DNA of 64,000 nucleotides, from the NCBI GenBank assembly GCA_016630955.3, contig CM049996.1, positions 806,001 through 870,000 of the forward strand, in the 5' to 3' direction. The notes under the pieces were generated by a model. It saw only the letters and a list, made by a program, of their open reading frames with translations. It had not been told where the DNA came from and did no database searches. A program made the position numbers and the translations under genes. The DNA is from Didymella arachidicola (taxonomy: Eukaryota; Ascomycota; Dothideomycetes; Pleosporales; Didymellaceae). Within the stretch, counting starts at the first letter, position 1. Each line of letters begins with the position of its first letter. Below are positions 46,401-57,871 of this stretch, one piece after another.

Positions 46401-47047
46401 ACGAGTACGTCAAAAAAGAGTGATGCGTAGCTGTGTAACTATCTTCGAACGTCAAGGCCACTGCACCGGTATCATAACAGTGGTCAATTCCCGCGGTGTC
46501 ACGAAAAAGGGAGTTGAGCGGTAGCTCGCTCAAGTATATCACTGCTGCATCGTAGCCCTTCGAGTAATCGGTTTAGAAATGTGGGCTTTCTCAATTTCCG
46601 GAGCCTTGACCACAGATACCTACTGGCCAACAACTGCCGATATAGTCAGACTTAAGTATGAGCTAGATTCGTCGCGCGCCAAGGATGGACTGAACGTCGG
46701 GAGGAACAGAAACCGACCCGACCCTTGTTCCTTGATTCTTGCTAGTATTCCGTCTCCGAACAGATGGTGCAGAGTAGCCTAGCAGCCCTTCGATCGGGTG
46801 TTGCGAGAGATGCTGCAATGCAGTTGCACGCCAGTCATTCCTGGGGTCATCGACTAAGTCGTGCGCCAGGGTAAAGTCGTAGGGCCAGAGAAGTGCCAGG
46901 GCGTCAAACAATATCGAAAGCTGCATGCTGCAAAGTCTCGCTGCTGTGAGATTCGAAAGCGCGAGGGAGGATCGGTGGCCAATTTTGGGGTTGTTGCCAA
47001 GGGTCAGACACGGCAAGCTAGTCTTAGCATCTCAAAAAAGCACTCAC
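43469..47047. other. 3.5-kb stretch without a supportable gene
   Basis: Promoter region of the fusion gene at the left. Frames at 44061-44580 on both strands and coding-like minus-strand fragments at 46342-47016 have some protein-like composition but no recognisable domain; the latter may be a gene relic. The right edge is the foldback element. Confidence 0.4.
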
Positions 47048-47049
47048 TA

Positions 47050-47743
47050 CCGTGTCTGTGCGCGCAATGCGCCGAATTTACTAGTAAAAATAGCAAAATC
47101 TAGAAACTTTAAAGCTATATAACTTTTTATCTACTTAAGAAACTAATATACTTTCTTAGACCTACTATAGGTCAAATTTTAGTCTCTATAACTTTCTAAT
47201 AGAACTTTCCTATTTATTCTTACTAATTAAGATACTTATTTTTTAACTAGTAAAGTAGAAAAGTTTAAACTTTATTCTTAATACTAGAAATAAAAATTTA
47301 GTATAGTAACTAGTATATTTACTATAGGTTTAGTATAAGAAGATTTTAGAACTGTTAACTAGATCTTTATATATATAATATTCTTAAGAAAAAACATTTA
47401 GATTTTAGGAAAAGTAGTATATCTAGAAATCTAACAAAGAAATTAAAAATTTTCCTATACTAAACTTATAGTAAATATACTAGTTACTATACTAAATTTT
47501 TATTTCTAGTATTAAGAATAAAGTTTAAACTTCTCTACTTTACTAGTTAAAAAATAAGTACCTTAATTAGTAAAAATAAATAGGAAAGTTCTATTAGAAA
47601 GTTATAGAGACTAAAATTTGACCTATAGTAGGTCTAAGAAAGCATATTAGTTTCTTAAGTAGATAAAAAGTTATATAGCTTTAAAGTTTCTAGATTTTGC
47701 TATTTTTACTAGTAAATTCGGCGCATTGCGCGCACAGACACGG
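47050..47743. mobile_element. 694-bp AT-rich foldback element with 288-bp arms
   Basis: Starts CCGTGTCTGTGCGCGCAATG and ends with its reverse complement; TA flanks it at 47048-47049 and 47744-47745. The arms (47050-47337 and 47456-47743) are each 288 bp and pair along their whole length without indels; the 118-bp loop is AT-rich. The outer 35 bp are GC-rich, the rest is about 75-80% A+T. Arm differences that I could identify are all G/A or C/T transitions. The terminal 20 bases resemble the ends of the 2.1-kb pogo-like element. No coding capacity. Confidence 0.92.
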
Positions 47744-47745
47744 TA

Positions 47746-48388
47746 ATGCAATCTTATGACCGCCAATCTGGGTTACGGGGACACGACATCTTCGTCTCGT
47801 GTTGCATGCTCGCCAGCAAGGCGCCTTGCGTACCTCAGCGGGCAAGGTTTGTCCAATTGAAGGAAATTGCGGCTGGGAAAATGTTGTCCCACTGGATTAG
47901 CTCTGATGGCTTTACTGACCGGACTGCAGTGCAATGTAGGGCCTCCTGCAGGAGTGACCATAAAAAGAATCTCGCTTGCCCTAGAGCTCAGCTCATGCGC
48001 ACTGACGCCATCGGTAAGCCCAGCCCTACGGGAAGCAGAAGCCACAGCGTACTAAGCTCCGGGTGCCTCGCGGACGTCTAGTCAGAGTCTGGCGGATCCA
48101 CGTGCCGATTTGGTCTGCCCTGGATCTCTGGTTTGCAGCACCACGTCGCGTCAGCATGGCACAACGTCCCGAGATGTGCCACCCGCCTGTGTCCAGTCCA
48201 GCCACGTCCAGCCAAGAAAAACCTAAATCTCGCTCATCGAATCCCTCTTCCATCTCAACGACGGACCTTCTCAGAATGTCGGTCGCTTACCCCGCTTACC
48301 CCATACCCCAGGAAACAATTCGAAAAGTTCCTGCGCCAAATTTGGCAAGTGTCTAGTCGTTATGCTGGCAAAATTTCACCGTTACGCA
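47746..48388. other. intergenic, between two mobile elements
   Basis: No supportable gene; the frames on both strands lack recognisable features. Confidence 0.5.
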
Positions 48389-48390
48389 TA

Positions 48391-48606
48391 CCGTATAAAC
48401 TCGATTCTCTGGCCAAATGCTAGCAGGGGGCGGGTATGAGTGGAGTCTGGAAAGGCCAACTAACATGAGAGGTGGATCTAGACTATTCCTACTGAAGCCT
48501 AAAACTGATCCACAAGAGCACCTGTTATTCGCTGTTTGAAGACCCACCTAGCGGGCAGAGCAACCGCCCCCTGCTAGCATTTGGCCAGAGGATCGAGTTT
48601 ATACGG
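48391..48606. mobile_element. 216-bp MITE with TA duplication
   Basis: Terminal inverted repeats of about 43 bp, beginning CCGTATAAACTCGAT and reaching GCTAGCAGGGGGCGG, differ at one noticed position (T/C). TA flanks at 48389-48390 and 48607-48608. Non-coding interior of about 130 bp. A non-autonomous TA-inserting element of a family different from the other elements here. Confidence 0.88.
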
Positions 48607-48608
48607 TA

Positions 48609-49378
48609 ACCACAGAGGCCGCGACTCGATTTCTCTGGCGAGACTGAAATGTTAGGAGTCAGATACAAAGCAATGGAAATCAGGTCTCATGGAACAGCTC
48701 ACCTCCTCACTGATCAGCCAAAATAAAGCCTCCGTGAAAAGCAGTACCGAAGCTTGTTCAAACTCAAGCTGGTGGTCGTGGTGCTGAGGGGTCGCTCAGC
48801 ACGCAGAAGGCTGCCATTACGCCCCGCGTAAGGCTGTCGGCAAGCCTTCCAAGCCCTCTAGAACTAGCACGGAACCTCTCACAGAGCGGATTGGGACTGA
48901 CCGAGCCGGAAAAGGTCTGCCATGCCTGGCATCTAACCTTATTGTTATGCTGCATTCGCTCGAACTTCCACAGCTGAGCTAACATGCTCTACTCAGGCAG
49001 CCTCTCGGTCGCACAAAGCAGCCACGATTTGCGCGCCTCCAGGCACCTCATGAGCTGAAAGTGGAGATGGGAATCTCGGTCCGGTAGAAGGAGTTACTAG
49101 GCGGACATGATTGGTCTACAATCTTGTTGTGTCTTATCGTCAAAGCCGCGCTTGCTTCCGGATTGCCGCAGCGACACCATTATCGCGCGAGCAGTGCATG
49201 TTTCGGGACAGTGTCAGTTACTCGATCAGTTAGACCCACACCGAGGCCACTATGGAGACACGATGGATTCACGGACTTCCCGACTTGGCGCACCTTAAGC
49301 TTTGGAATTGGTCCTAGTGCCGCCAGAAAGCTCGCTTGCACCCTATCCAATCACAGATTCTGCCTTCGCACCGTTATT
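48609..49378. other. intergenic region
   Basis: No gene or repeat recognised between the second MITE and the alpha/beta hydrolase pseudogene. Confidence 0.5.
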
Positions 49379-50399
49379 TCATTCGTCTTGACCTAGCCCC
49401 AGCACTCTCTCCAGATATGCTCTCTGTGTCCGGGTCATGCATTGACTGACGGCCACATTAGGCTCCATCATTGCGCCTCCATGATACACGCCTGGCCAAA
49501 CATGCAGCTCTGCTTTCCCACCATCCCTCCAAATCTTGCCCGCAAAGGACACTGCATTATCTCTCACACTCTCACACGATCCAACATCAATCAACACTTC
49601 CGGTAGTCCACTGAGATCTTCAGCCCTATTCGGAACCCTGATACCATCTGGGTCACTCCTGTCACCATCACCTAGTACTGCATCCCAAGCCTTCCCGTCG
49701 AACCAACCAGGTCATGTCGTCCCATCTTCGAATTGCTGCCTTGCCACCGAGTCTCTGTCATCCAACATAGGGATATTCAGCACCAGTGCACGAGGTTTCG
49801 GCCCGCCCACTTTCTTGCTCAACAGTACAGTACTCGCAGCCAGCCCCGCACCTCCACTGGTCCCATACAATACAATGCCATCAGGATCGATGCCCAACTC
49901 TTTTGCATTTTCAACCAGGTAGACCAGGCTAGCGTACACATCATACGTCGCCGAAGGAGCATGATGCTCGGGCGCAAGTCTATACTCCGGGCTCGCAAAC
50001 ACAACGTTCTCTTTGGGCGAGAAATGCGACATGACGAAGTCCGGGCCAAAGAAGCGGTCGCCGCTTATCTGGCCGCCTGCGTGGAGGAAAATAACCACTG
50101 GCCACTTCTTCGAGCCTTGTTCTTGCTGAGACGATGGAGGGAGCTGCCACAGTGCAAGGGTCACGTCTGCGTCGCCTAATCCTTTGATACCAGGGACGGT
50201 GATATCAGTATGCACGTATAGTGGGTGCTTTTTTGGCAATGCTGGACGCGGTCATCCCGAATGCTTGCAAGCCTTGTCTAACCGTGGGGACATCGAAAGT
50301 GTGGCTAGGGTCCGGGTGGCCCCCAGCGTTGTTGTACGCTGGGTCGAAAGGTGGTCGTGTAAGGTAATCTGTCATTGTGTCGGCTGCAGGATATTTCAA
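49379..50399 (-). pseudogene. alpha/beta-hydrolase (HSL-type esterase) with a frameshift and a premature stop
   Basis: Alpha/beta hydrolase fold-3 gene. From MTDYLTRPPFDPAY the frame shifts by one base in an A6 run (T6 at 50229-50234 on the plus strand), continuing as HPLYVHTDITVPG. Catalytic features follow: VIFLHAGGQISGD (oxyanion loop), VLYGTSGGAGLAAS (nucleophile Ser in G-x-S-x-G), EVLIDVGSCESVRD (acid) and VWPGVYHGG (His). A TGA at 49712-49714 stands where the sequence GTT-W-PGWFDGKAWD would be expected, and coding sequence continues in the same frame to the stop at 49379. Both lesions are single-base. Substrate unknown. The gene ends 68 bp left of the second pogo-like element. Confidence 0.82.
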
Positions 50400-50467
50400 A
50401 GACGAGGGAGTAGCTGATGTTACATACTGTGGTACTCGGCGTATATCTTGTGAGTGGGTCCCGCATA

Positions 50468-52300
50468 ACGTGTTGGATCAGTAAGCTGGGCAGATCAGTA
50501 AGCTGGGCACCCCACCCAACCCAACGCGACTCTTTACGCGATAGCTCTACAACAACACAGGATAATAGTATGTGATTTTAGAGATAGCTAGTCTATTACT
50601 ATCTGCATTGAGTCCGCGTATGTCCTTGAATGTGACACTTGCTGCACGTTGGTGGTGCGCGCCGACGTCCTTGAGTAGCTAGAGCTTGTTCAACCTCCGC
50701 GACCACCCTCTCTGCCTCTGCAGCAAGCTGCTGGCCTTGCTGAGCCTGTAGCACTCCTCCACGAGCTATATACTGACGCCGCTGGTCTGTTCTACGTCGC
50801 TGGCGCTGACTAGCCGTACGAAGCTTTCTATTCTCCTCTGCGAGTATAGTCGCTGAATTCATTGCAAGCTGACAACCTTTAACAAGCTGGCGGATAGCTT
50901 GGCTTGTTGGGCTCTGTGACTGGCGACGAAGTAGGTCCTGTACGTAACGAGCCTGCTGCTGAAGCTGCGCTACTGTACGCGGCGTTTCTGCTGTCCACGC
51001 GACGTTGTTGTCTGCTGTAGTCGCTGGTGGAGACGGCGTCCGGACGACGGTAAGCGACGATAGGACACGATCTGGACAGGGAGGGATAAGCCCAGTTGCC
51101 TGGAAGCCAGCCTGGATGTTCTGCTGCGTAAATACTGCTGGCCGGATCTGTGTATAGATTGTAAGGAAGTCTATCTTGTCAACGTGGTAGACGCCTTGGC
51201 GGGCGAGCTCCTGGATCTCGTGACCGTACGCTCGCTTAAGAGGAGAGAAGCAGCTCACATCAAGTGGCTGGAGGAGATGAGAGGTATGAGCTGGCATGCA
51301 GAGAGTGATAATCTTATTCTCTGTACAGAACTGGTCGAACTCAGGCGTAGCATGGCTGCTATGGCCATCTAGGATAAGAAGCCGGTAGACTCCATGCGTA
51401 CGAGACGCTGTATGTCTGTCAAAGTGCTTTACCCACTCTACACCAAGCTCATCTGTCGTCCAGCCATTGTCTGATACTGCAAGTACCCAGTCTGGTAGGG
51501 TGTGGTGGTACCAGCTAGCCTGGTGAAGCTTCTCAGACAGGATCACGAACGGCGGGAGACACCAGCCAGACGCATTGATACACTCAATTGTCGTGACCCA
51601 GTCTCTATTGCCTGGCTGCACGACAGTAGCACGACCTACTGTATCTGAGCTCGTGACAACCTTAGAGGTAGCAGCAACGCCCATCATGAAGCCAGTCTCG
51701 TCAAAGTTGTAGACGTCGTCATCTAGTACGCCGTACGCCTGGCGCGTCTCCTCTACGAGCTTGAACCACGCTGCAATAGTGACAGGATCCTCACAGCGAG
51801 CGCGCTGGCTGTGGAACTTCCTATTCCACTTTGTCTGAAGCTCAGACTGGCTGTTGATAAAGCGCGACACCCAGTTCTTGCCTATAGGTGGAGGGGGTGG
51901 ATTTTGGCCGCGCGCGGCAAGAAGAGCGTCTGCCATTCGCCGTACATCAATAACCTGAGGTGGAAAGCCTCGTCGATCAAGCTCTAGGATCCACTGAACA
52001 AGAGACTGCTCTTCAGTAGTTGATAGCTTGCGATTGACAGATGCTGTCTCTGATTTTGGCTGAGTACCGCGGAGGCGGCGTCGGAGCGTTGTTCACGGAG
52101 CGTCGTATAACAAGGCAGCCTGGCGCTGGCTTATAATGCGTTGTTCTTGAAGCGCACGAGATGCTAGAAGAATTCTGCCTTCACGAGAAGTCTGTTGATG
52201 ACGTTGTTGTTGAGCCATGGTGGTTGTTGTGGAGAGAGTCGCGTCAAGTTCGGTGGGGTGGGCCACTTACTGGTGTGGGCCGCTTACTGGTGGAACACGT
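50468..52300 (-). mobile_element. 1.83-kb Fot1/pogo-like transposon, decayed
   Basis: TA flanks at 50466-50467 and 52301-52302. The terminal inverted repeats (about 50 bp, beginning ACGTGTT) match imperfectly, with roughly ten differences. Each contains a short direct repeat (AYCAGTAAG twice, about 17 bp apart), which may be a doubled transposase-binding site. It carries a transposase frame with one stop. The end sequences differ from those of the 2.1-kb element, so it is another family. Confidence 0.8.
50599..52218 (-). pseudogene. Fot1/pogo-type transposase with one premature stop
   Basis: From ATG at 52218 the frame runs 41 codons (LLASRALQEQRIISQRQAA, a helix-turn-helix) to a TGA at 52093-52095, then continues in the same frame for 498 codons. 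The replaced residue is probably Arg (CGA to TGA, a C-to-T change). Catalytic acids are kept: YNFDETGFMMGV, LLILDGHSSHATP, PAHTSHLLQPLDVSCFSPL. The C-terminus has a coiled coil and a CCHC zinc knuckle (CSKCHIQGHTRTQC). Translation from the internal ATG at 51936 would make 445 residues without part of the DNA-binding domain. Confidence 0.88.
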
Positions 52301-52302
52301 TA

Positions 52303-53079
52303 TCCGGATGACATTAGTCACCAACTACATCAGACCCAGCTTGCTTTCAAACATGATATAGTACTTTCCCCCGCAATCTGCCAAGTTACAGCCCCTAGGA
52401 CTAGAGTATTATTGAAAACGCGTTAGATCTGTGCCTGAGGTAAATGATGAATACGATCAAAAACCATTGTAATCGTCTCCACTGACAATATGTACCCCGA
52501 GCACCACAGTAGTCTCAGTAATTATCGGTACTCATTAATACTATTTATCACCCGCCAGCCTTAATGAGATCAAAATGAGCTTCTACGTCGATCGATAGCA
52601 GTCCTGCGCAAAGCACGTCTTGCGAACGGGAGACGAGTGTAATCACTGCCGCGGTATGGTTCCGACACCGCTGGATCGGTTGTGACACCGTTCCATCTTT
52701 CTTGCTGGAGATCAGACCGACTCATCGAACTGGCGTACAAGTACGGAAGGCACGAGAGATCCGGGCCGCGCAGATCAGTCAATGCAGCTCACGTCGGGTA
52801 TAGCACTTGCACAGGCTGTGTACGGAAGCAGACACGGATGTGGAAGTAAGGCAGTGTTGGTATGATTAACAATTGAATTCCTGATGGTGTATAGCCATCT
52901 ATGTGACTATTAGAATATGTACGACTCGCTTTTGTAGCGTGCGGATATGCTCAGCGCTCGAGCGGAAGGGATCTATCTAGCTCTGATAGAGTGTGAAAAT
53001 GCGTCATTCGCGGGGCAATTTGGTTGCCATAGTATCACGCCACAAACACATGAAGAAAGAGAGAAGAAGGGATAACGTC
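52303..53079. other. intergenic region, right edge of the island
   Basis: No gene or repeat recognised; includes the 3' region of the ABC transporter. Confidence 0.5.
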
Positions 53080-56000
53080 TTAGACCTTCTCAGTAGCGAC
53101 CCCGGGTACTGAGGTCGACGGACCGCGCTCGGCGGTGGTAGAGGTGGCGTTGTTGATAGCCTTCTCGTTGTCGACGTGGCTGGCCTGGCGGCTGGCTACA
53201 AGAGGATCGGCGACGGCGCCTTCTTTGTCGGCCTTCTCTTTCTTATTCTTTGGCATACGGACTAGCCAGTAGAGAGCAAGAGCGGCGAAGATATTGAAAA
53301 TGACGTAGACCCACAGGATGCCAAAGTTGCGCCAGACATCGTCGTAGTTGGAAGATAGCGCAGCGAGGAAAGTGTCAGTGCTGCTAATAGCACAGTACTG
53401 GCAGGTGTCGGTGGCAGTCTCGTTTACCAGGTATCCACCAAGTCCAGGAGTGCCGTTGGTGCCGTTGATGTAGAGGCTCATGTACTCTCCACAAGTTCCG
53501 GAGAGAGGTTCAAAGTTGATGAACTCGTTTTGAGCACAGTGTACCGAGCTTCTTGCTAGACCTGTTGCTAGTAGACCGGACACCAAATACGTGAATGGCG
53601 AAATGCGGTACATAAAGATCCAGAAGCGCGGGAAGCTAGCTGGCGTGGCAAGGACACCGCAGAAGACCAAACATAGCGAGAACATCAGGTTGGCCAAGTT
53701 GCCGCCGGTTTCAGCGGATTCGATACCAGCAATGACCATGTGGGTAAAGGTCGAGGTAAAGAGCAAGAACATCCAAGTGAAGAGGAAAAGTTGGAAGCCT
53801 CGGTAATGGACTTCGCCGGTAGGCTCAGCGTTGCGGAACAAGCCAATAGGGTAGTACCAACAGAAAAAGATGATGATAGCCATGAGTGAGTTCCAAGGTA
53901 GCTCGACAAGGATGTTGGAGAGCATGAATGCCTTCCAGGAGTAAGCCTTGCTAGGACGCTCGCGGACCTCGTACAGGGCTCGCTGGGTGACGAAGTGAGG
54001 CATGATCTGCTGCACGAGCTGGCCGAAGATGGTGAGCAACATGAAGATACCAAACATCTGATTCTGAAGACCCTGTTGGGTGTTGGGCATCATGTAGAGG
54101 GAGAAACCGATGAATAGAGCCGAGGATGTGCAGAGAAGGGTCTTCGAGTAGATGTAGGCAGGGCTACGCCAGTATTGCTGGAAGACACGCTTAGTGGTCT
54201 CGCGGAATTGCTCACCGAAAGGAGCGGCAAACTCGCGGTAGGCAGCCTTGTCCTCTCGCTTCTGAGCAGACTGGGTGCGTTCGAGACGGTTGACCTGAGA
54301 TCGTTCGACCTTGAGCTCCTCGAGATGACGCTGGACCTCAGCATACTCGGGAGAGTTGCGCCAGGCCTGGTGCCAGTCAATGTCGGTGTGAGATCCGGGA
54401 GCAGCACCAATAACCTCGAGCATCCATTCAGCAGGGTTGGCTGCTGGTGGACACGGGTGACCACCGTTGCGGACAAAGTAATCGACAAGGATCTTGGAGC
54501 CCTCACCGACATTGCCGTAGTAGACCGTGCGGCCACCCTTGGCAAGGAACAGAAGACGATCGAAACGCTGGAACAGCATGGCAGAAGGTTGGTGAATGGT
54601 GCAAAGAATGGCTTGGCCGTTCTTCTTCAGTTTGTCCAAAAGATCAAGAATGGCCCATGAGGTTTGAGAGTCAAGACCAGAGGTAGGCTCGTCCAAGAAG
54701 AGGAGGAGGGCGGGTTTGGCAGCGAGCTCAACACCAATAGTAAGACGTTTGCGCTGCTCAACGTTAAGGCCTTCGCCGGGAACACCGACAACAGCATCAG
54801 CGTACTCATCCATGTCGAGGAGCTTGATGACTTCGCCGACATAGTCGATCTTCTCTTGGCGGGAAACGTGAGCGGGTTGACGGAGGAGGGCGGAGAACGT
54901 AAGAGCTTCACGGACGGTCGAGGTAGCCAAGTGCAAGTCCTGTTGCTGAGCATAACCGGTCTTGCGCTGGAAAGACGCATCACGAGGGGTACCATCGACG
55001 AGCATCTCACCGGAGATAACGCCCATGGTGGTACGAGTAGCCAATACATCAAGGAGAGTAGTCTTACCGGCACCAGACACACCCATGAGGGCAGTCAAAG
55101 TACCGGGCTTGACCCAGCCATCCACATGGTCCAGAATGCGACGGGGCTCACCCTTGATCTTGATGTCGTAGCAGACGTCCTTCCATTGAAAGATGGCAGT
55201 CTGGCGCTCAATGATGGCGATGTTGTCGTTACTGTCAGCGTAGCCGGCCGGCCGTCCAGTAGGGGCGTTCTCGAGATCGTCGGTTGACTTGGCCTTGGGA
55301 GGCTCCTTGTGACCACGACGGAAGACAAGAACTTCACCCTTGGACTTAGCGGAGGTAATGAACTCGGTAGCAACCAGGTAGACTCCCATGAGACCAAACA
55401 TGAAGACCCAGAGAATACCGAAGTTGCGCCACTTGTGCGAGCGCTGATACTCGTACGCAGAGCTGATGTATGCTGAACCTTCGACGTACTCTTGACCGGC
55501 AATCGAACCTACAGCTGAGCAGGCGTGGCTGAGGGAGTCGGCGGCCAAGTCACCGTAGACAGAGCCAGCGGAACCAGAAGGAACAAAGGCATTGCATCGG
55601 TATTGCTGACCCCAGAACTCGTTGATCATCAGGGACTCAAATCCGTAGCTGACAGGGTTGATATAGCGAATCCACTTAGACCAGCCCAGCATGTAGTTAG
55701 GGGGAATAGCGAAACCGGTGTAGATGACAAGACCCAAGATTAGGATAGCAGCAGGTGCCAAAGCCTGGACGAGGGACTTGGACAAAGAGGCAATCGATCG
55801 GAAGAACATGGACATGACCAGCGTCAGGGTGAACGAGATCAAGACGAAGAAGAAGAAGTTGCCAGGCTCACGACGCAGATTGGTCATGAAGTACAGGACC
55901 AGATTGAAGGTGATAGCGTTGGCAATCTTATACGGCATGTCCGTCAACATACTGGCGAAGGCTTCGGCGGACGGGTGGTAGAGAGCGTATCGAGAGTGCT

Positions 56001-57871
56001 TTTCGACGATGGGACGTTGAGCGTAGAGGGTCAAAATCTCCAGTGCAGAACCGAAAGCGTTCATGAGAATGGCGAAGAAGAGGAGAGCCGAGCGCTGATA
56101 GAAAGAACTGGTGGTCATTTGGAGGTTGAAGAACACCGAAGAGATGATCAAAGCCATGATAGAGTTGGCGATGAGTTGAGTGAGTGTGATGCTGGGGTCG
56201 GCCTTTAGGCGAACAAAGCCACGCCACAAGCAAAGCTTGATTTGCTGCGAGTAGGAGAGAGTGTAGGGAGACTTAGCGCGCTGGCCCTTGGCCTGCTGGA
56301 GCTTGCGAGACTCAGCAAACCTCTGCGCATGCTCGCCGCCGATGGGGTACTTCTGCTCGTAGGCGTCAATCTCGACCATGAGTGCGGCACGCTCGGGAGA
56401 ATCCAACCAGCGCTGGTGGAACTCATCAGGAGTGCGGGGCACACGACCTTCAAAACCCCCTGCGACAATGCGCTCCAAGGCCGAAGTCATGGAGGTGAGG
56501 AAATCGGCGTCAGTTTGACGATCCGGGCAAACAAAACCCATCCTCTGGAAGTAGCTCTTCGCCTCGGTAGTCCTGCCGTAGAAGATCTGGCGACCCTCAT
56601 ACAGGACAAGGACCTTGTCAAAGAGATCGTATGCTGCCTGAGGAGCCTGGTAGATCGCAACACATGCCGTAGTGCCATTAATCTCGGTCTCCAGGCGGAG
56701 GGTTTTACAGAACTCAATGGCATTGGCAGAATCCAGACCACGAGTACTGTTGTCCCAAGCCTGTAAAGGCGCTCGGCTGAGAGAGGCCTCGGCAATGGTG
56801 ACGCGCTTGCGCTCACCACCAGAAATACCGCGGATGAAGTCGTTACCAACGCGAGTGTTGATGGTATGCGAGATACCGTACATGGCCATAATGACATCGC
56901 GCTGGTGCTTGGCGTACTCGTCTGCGGTAACACCCCCGGGAATGTGACGCGGGCGACGAGCAAGAGCTGCGAAATAGAGCGTCTCCCCGACCGTCATGGC
57001 GGGGAAGTGGACGTCGACTTCGGCAGTGTAGATGGCCTCACCACGGTAGTTTTTCTGCATGAGCTCTGGGCTAACACCTATTTGAGATTAGCAGTTGTTT
57101 AGACGTGATGCAAATGAATGACAGCTTGCCTTGGTAGTTCAGCTTTGAGTTCTCGTCAACGAAGAAACCGTGAGTATCTCCGGTGATAGTCTTGAGGAAT
57201 GTCGAGCATCCAGATCCTGGGGGTCCGAGAACAACCAACATCTCTCCAGCCTCAACAACGCCATCAAGGCCCTTTAGGATGTTGATCTTGCGCCCCTTGT
57301 CACCCTTCATCTTCTTGAACAATGCAGGTCCCTCCAGCAAAACGTTACCGACGCTCTTCTGGTAATCTGTATCGGAGCCGAAACCGTGGACATTTAGATC
57401 CCTGAAAGAAATTCCGGTTTGCCTGGGTGGTGCGGCATTCTCGTCTGAAAGTTGCATGTTCATCATGGCCTTGGTCCAAGCACGAGCATTGAAGTTCTCG
57501 CCGGTAGGATCCAATGATGAGCCAGGTGCGGCGTCAAATGGGTTCTGGTGATGTGAAGCGGACTGGTGGCTCTGCGTAGTCAGATGTCTCGCGAGCTGCA
57601 GGACTTCTGCTTCTCTGCGGGCAGTCTCCTGGTCTTCGGCATCTTGGTTGTAAGGAACCTCTTTCTCGACAGAATGGCTTATGTTGTTATTGCTCCTGGG
57701 AGGCGAGTTCTGTGCAGCAATTGTTGACTCATCGGAGGATGCGTCATTGCGGTTGTCCTCCTCGTGGAAATGTGATTCTGATGGTCGGCGACCCTGCATC
57801 TCTGGTGTAGGCGCGCCTCCAACTGCGGCCTGGTGGTCGTAGTTGGAGGTGAAGTTGCCTACGAGAGACAT
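53080..57871 (-). CDS. PDR-type ABC transporter
   Basis: Full-length pleiotropic drug resistance (ABCG) exporter of the plasma membrane, 1579 residues in two exons (57871-57130 and 57077-53080). Order is NBD1-TMD1-NBD2-TMD2. NBD1 has the fungal PDR-type degenerate P-loop ([14 protein letters not shown]), signature [14 protein letters not shown], and [14 protein letters not shown]2 has [14 protein letters not shown] and the degenerate signature [16 protein letters not shown]. Each membrane half shows about six helices. The N-terminus is disordered. The 52-nt intron starts with GC (AG|GCAAGC) rather than GT and lies just after NBD1's P-loop. Substrate is unknown; relatives export azoles and other xenobiotics. 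The start is the Met (MSLVGNF) after an in-frame leader that lacks features. Confidence 0.95.
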
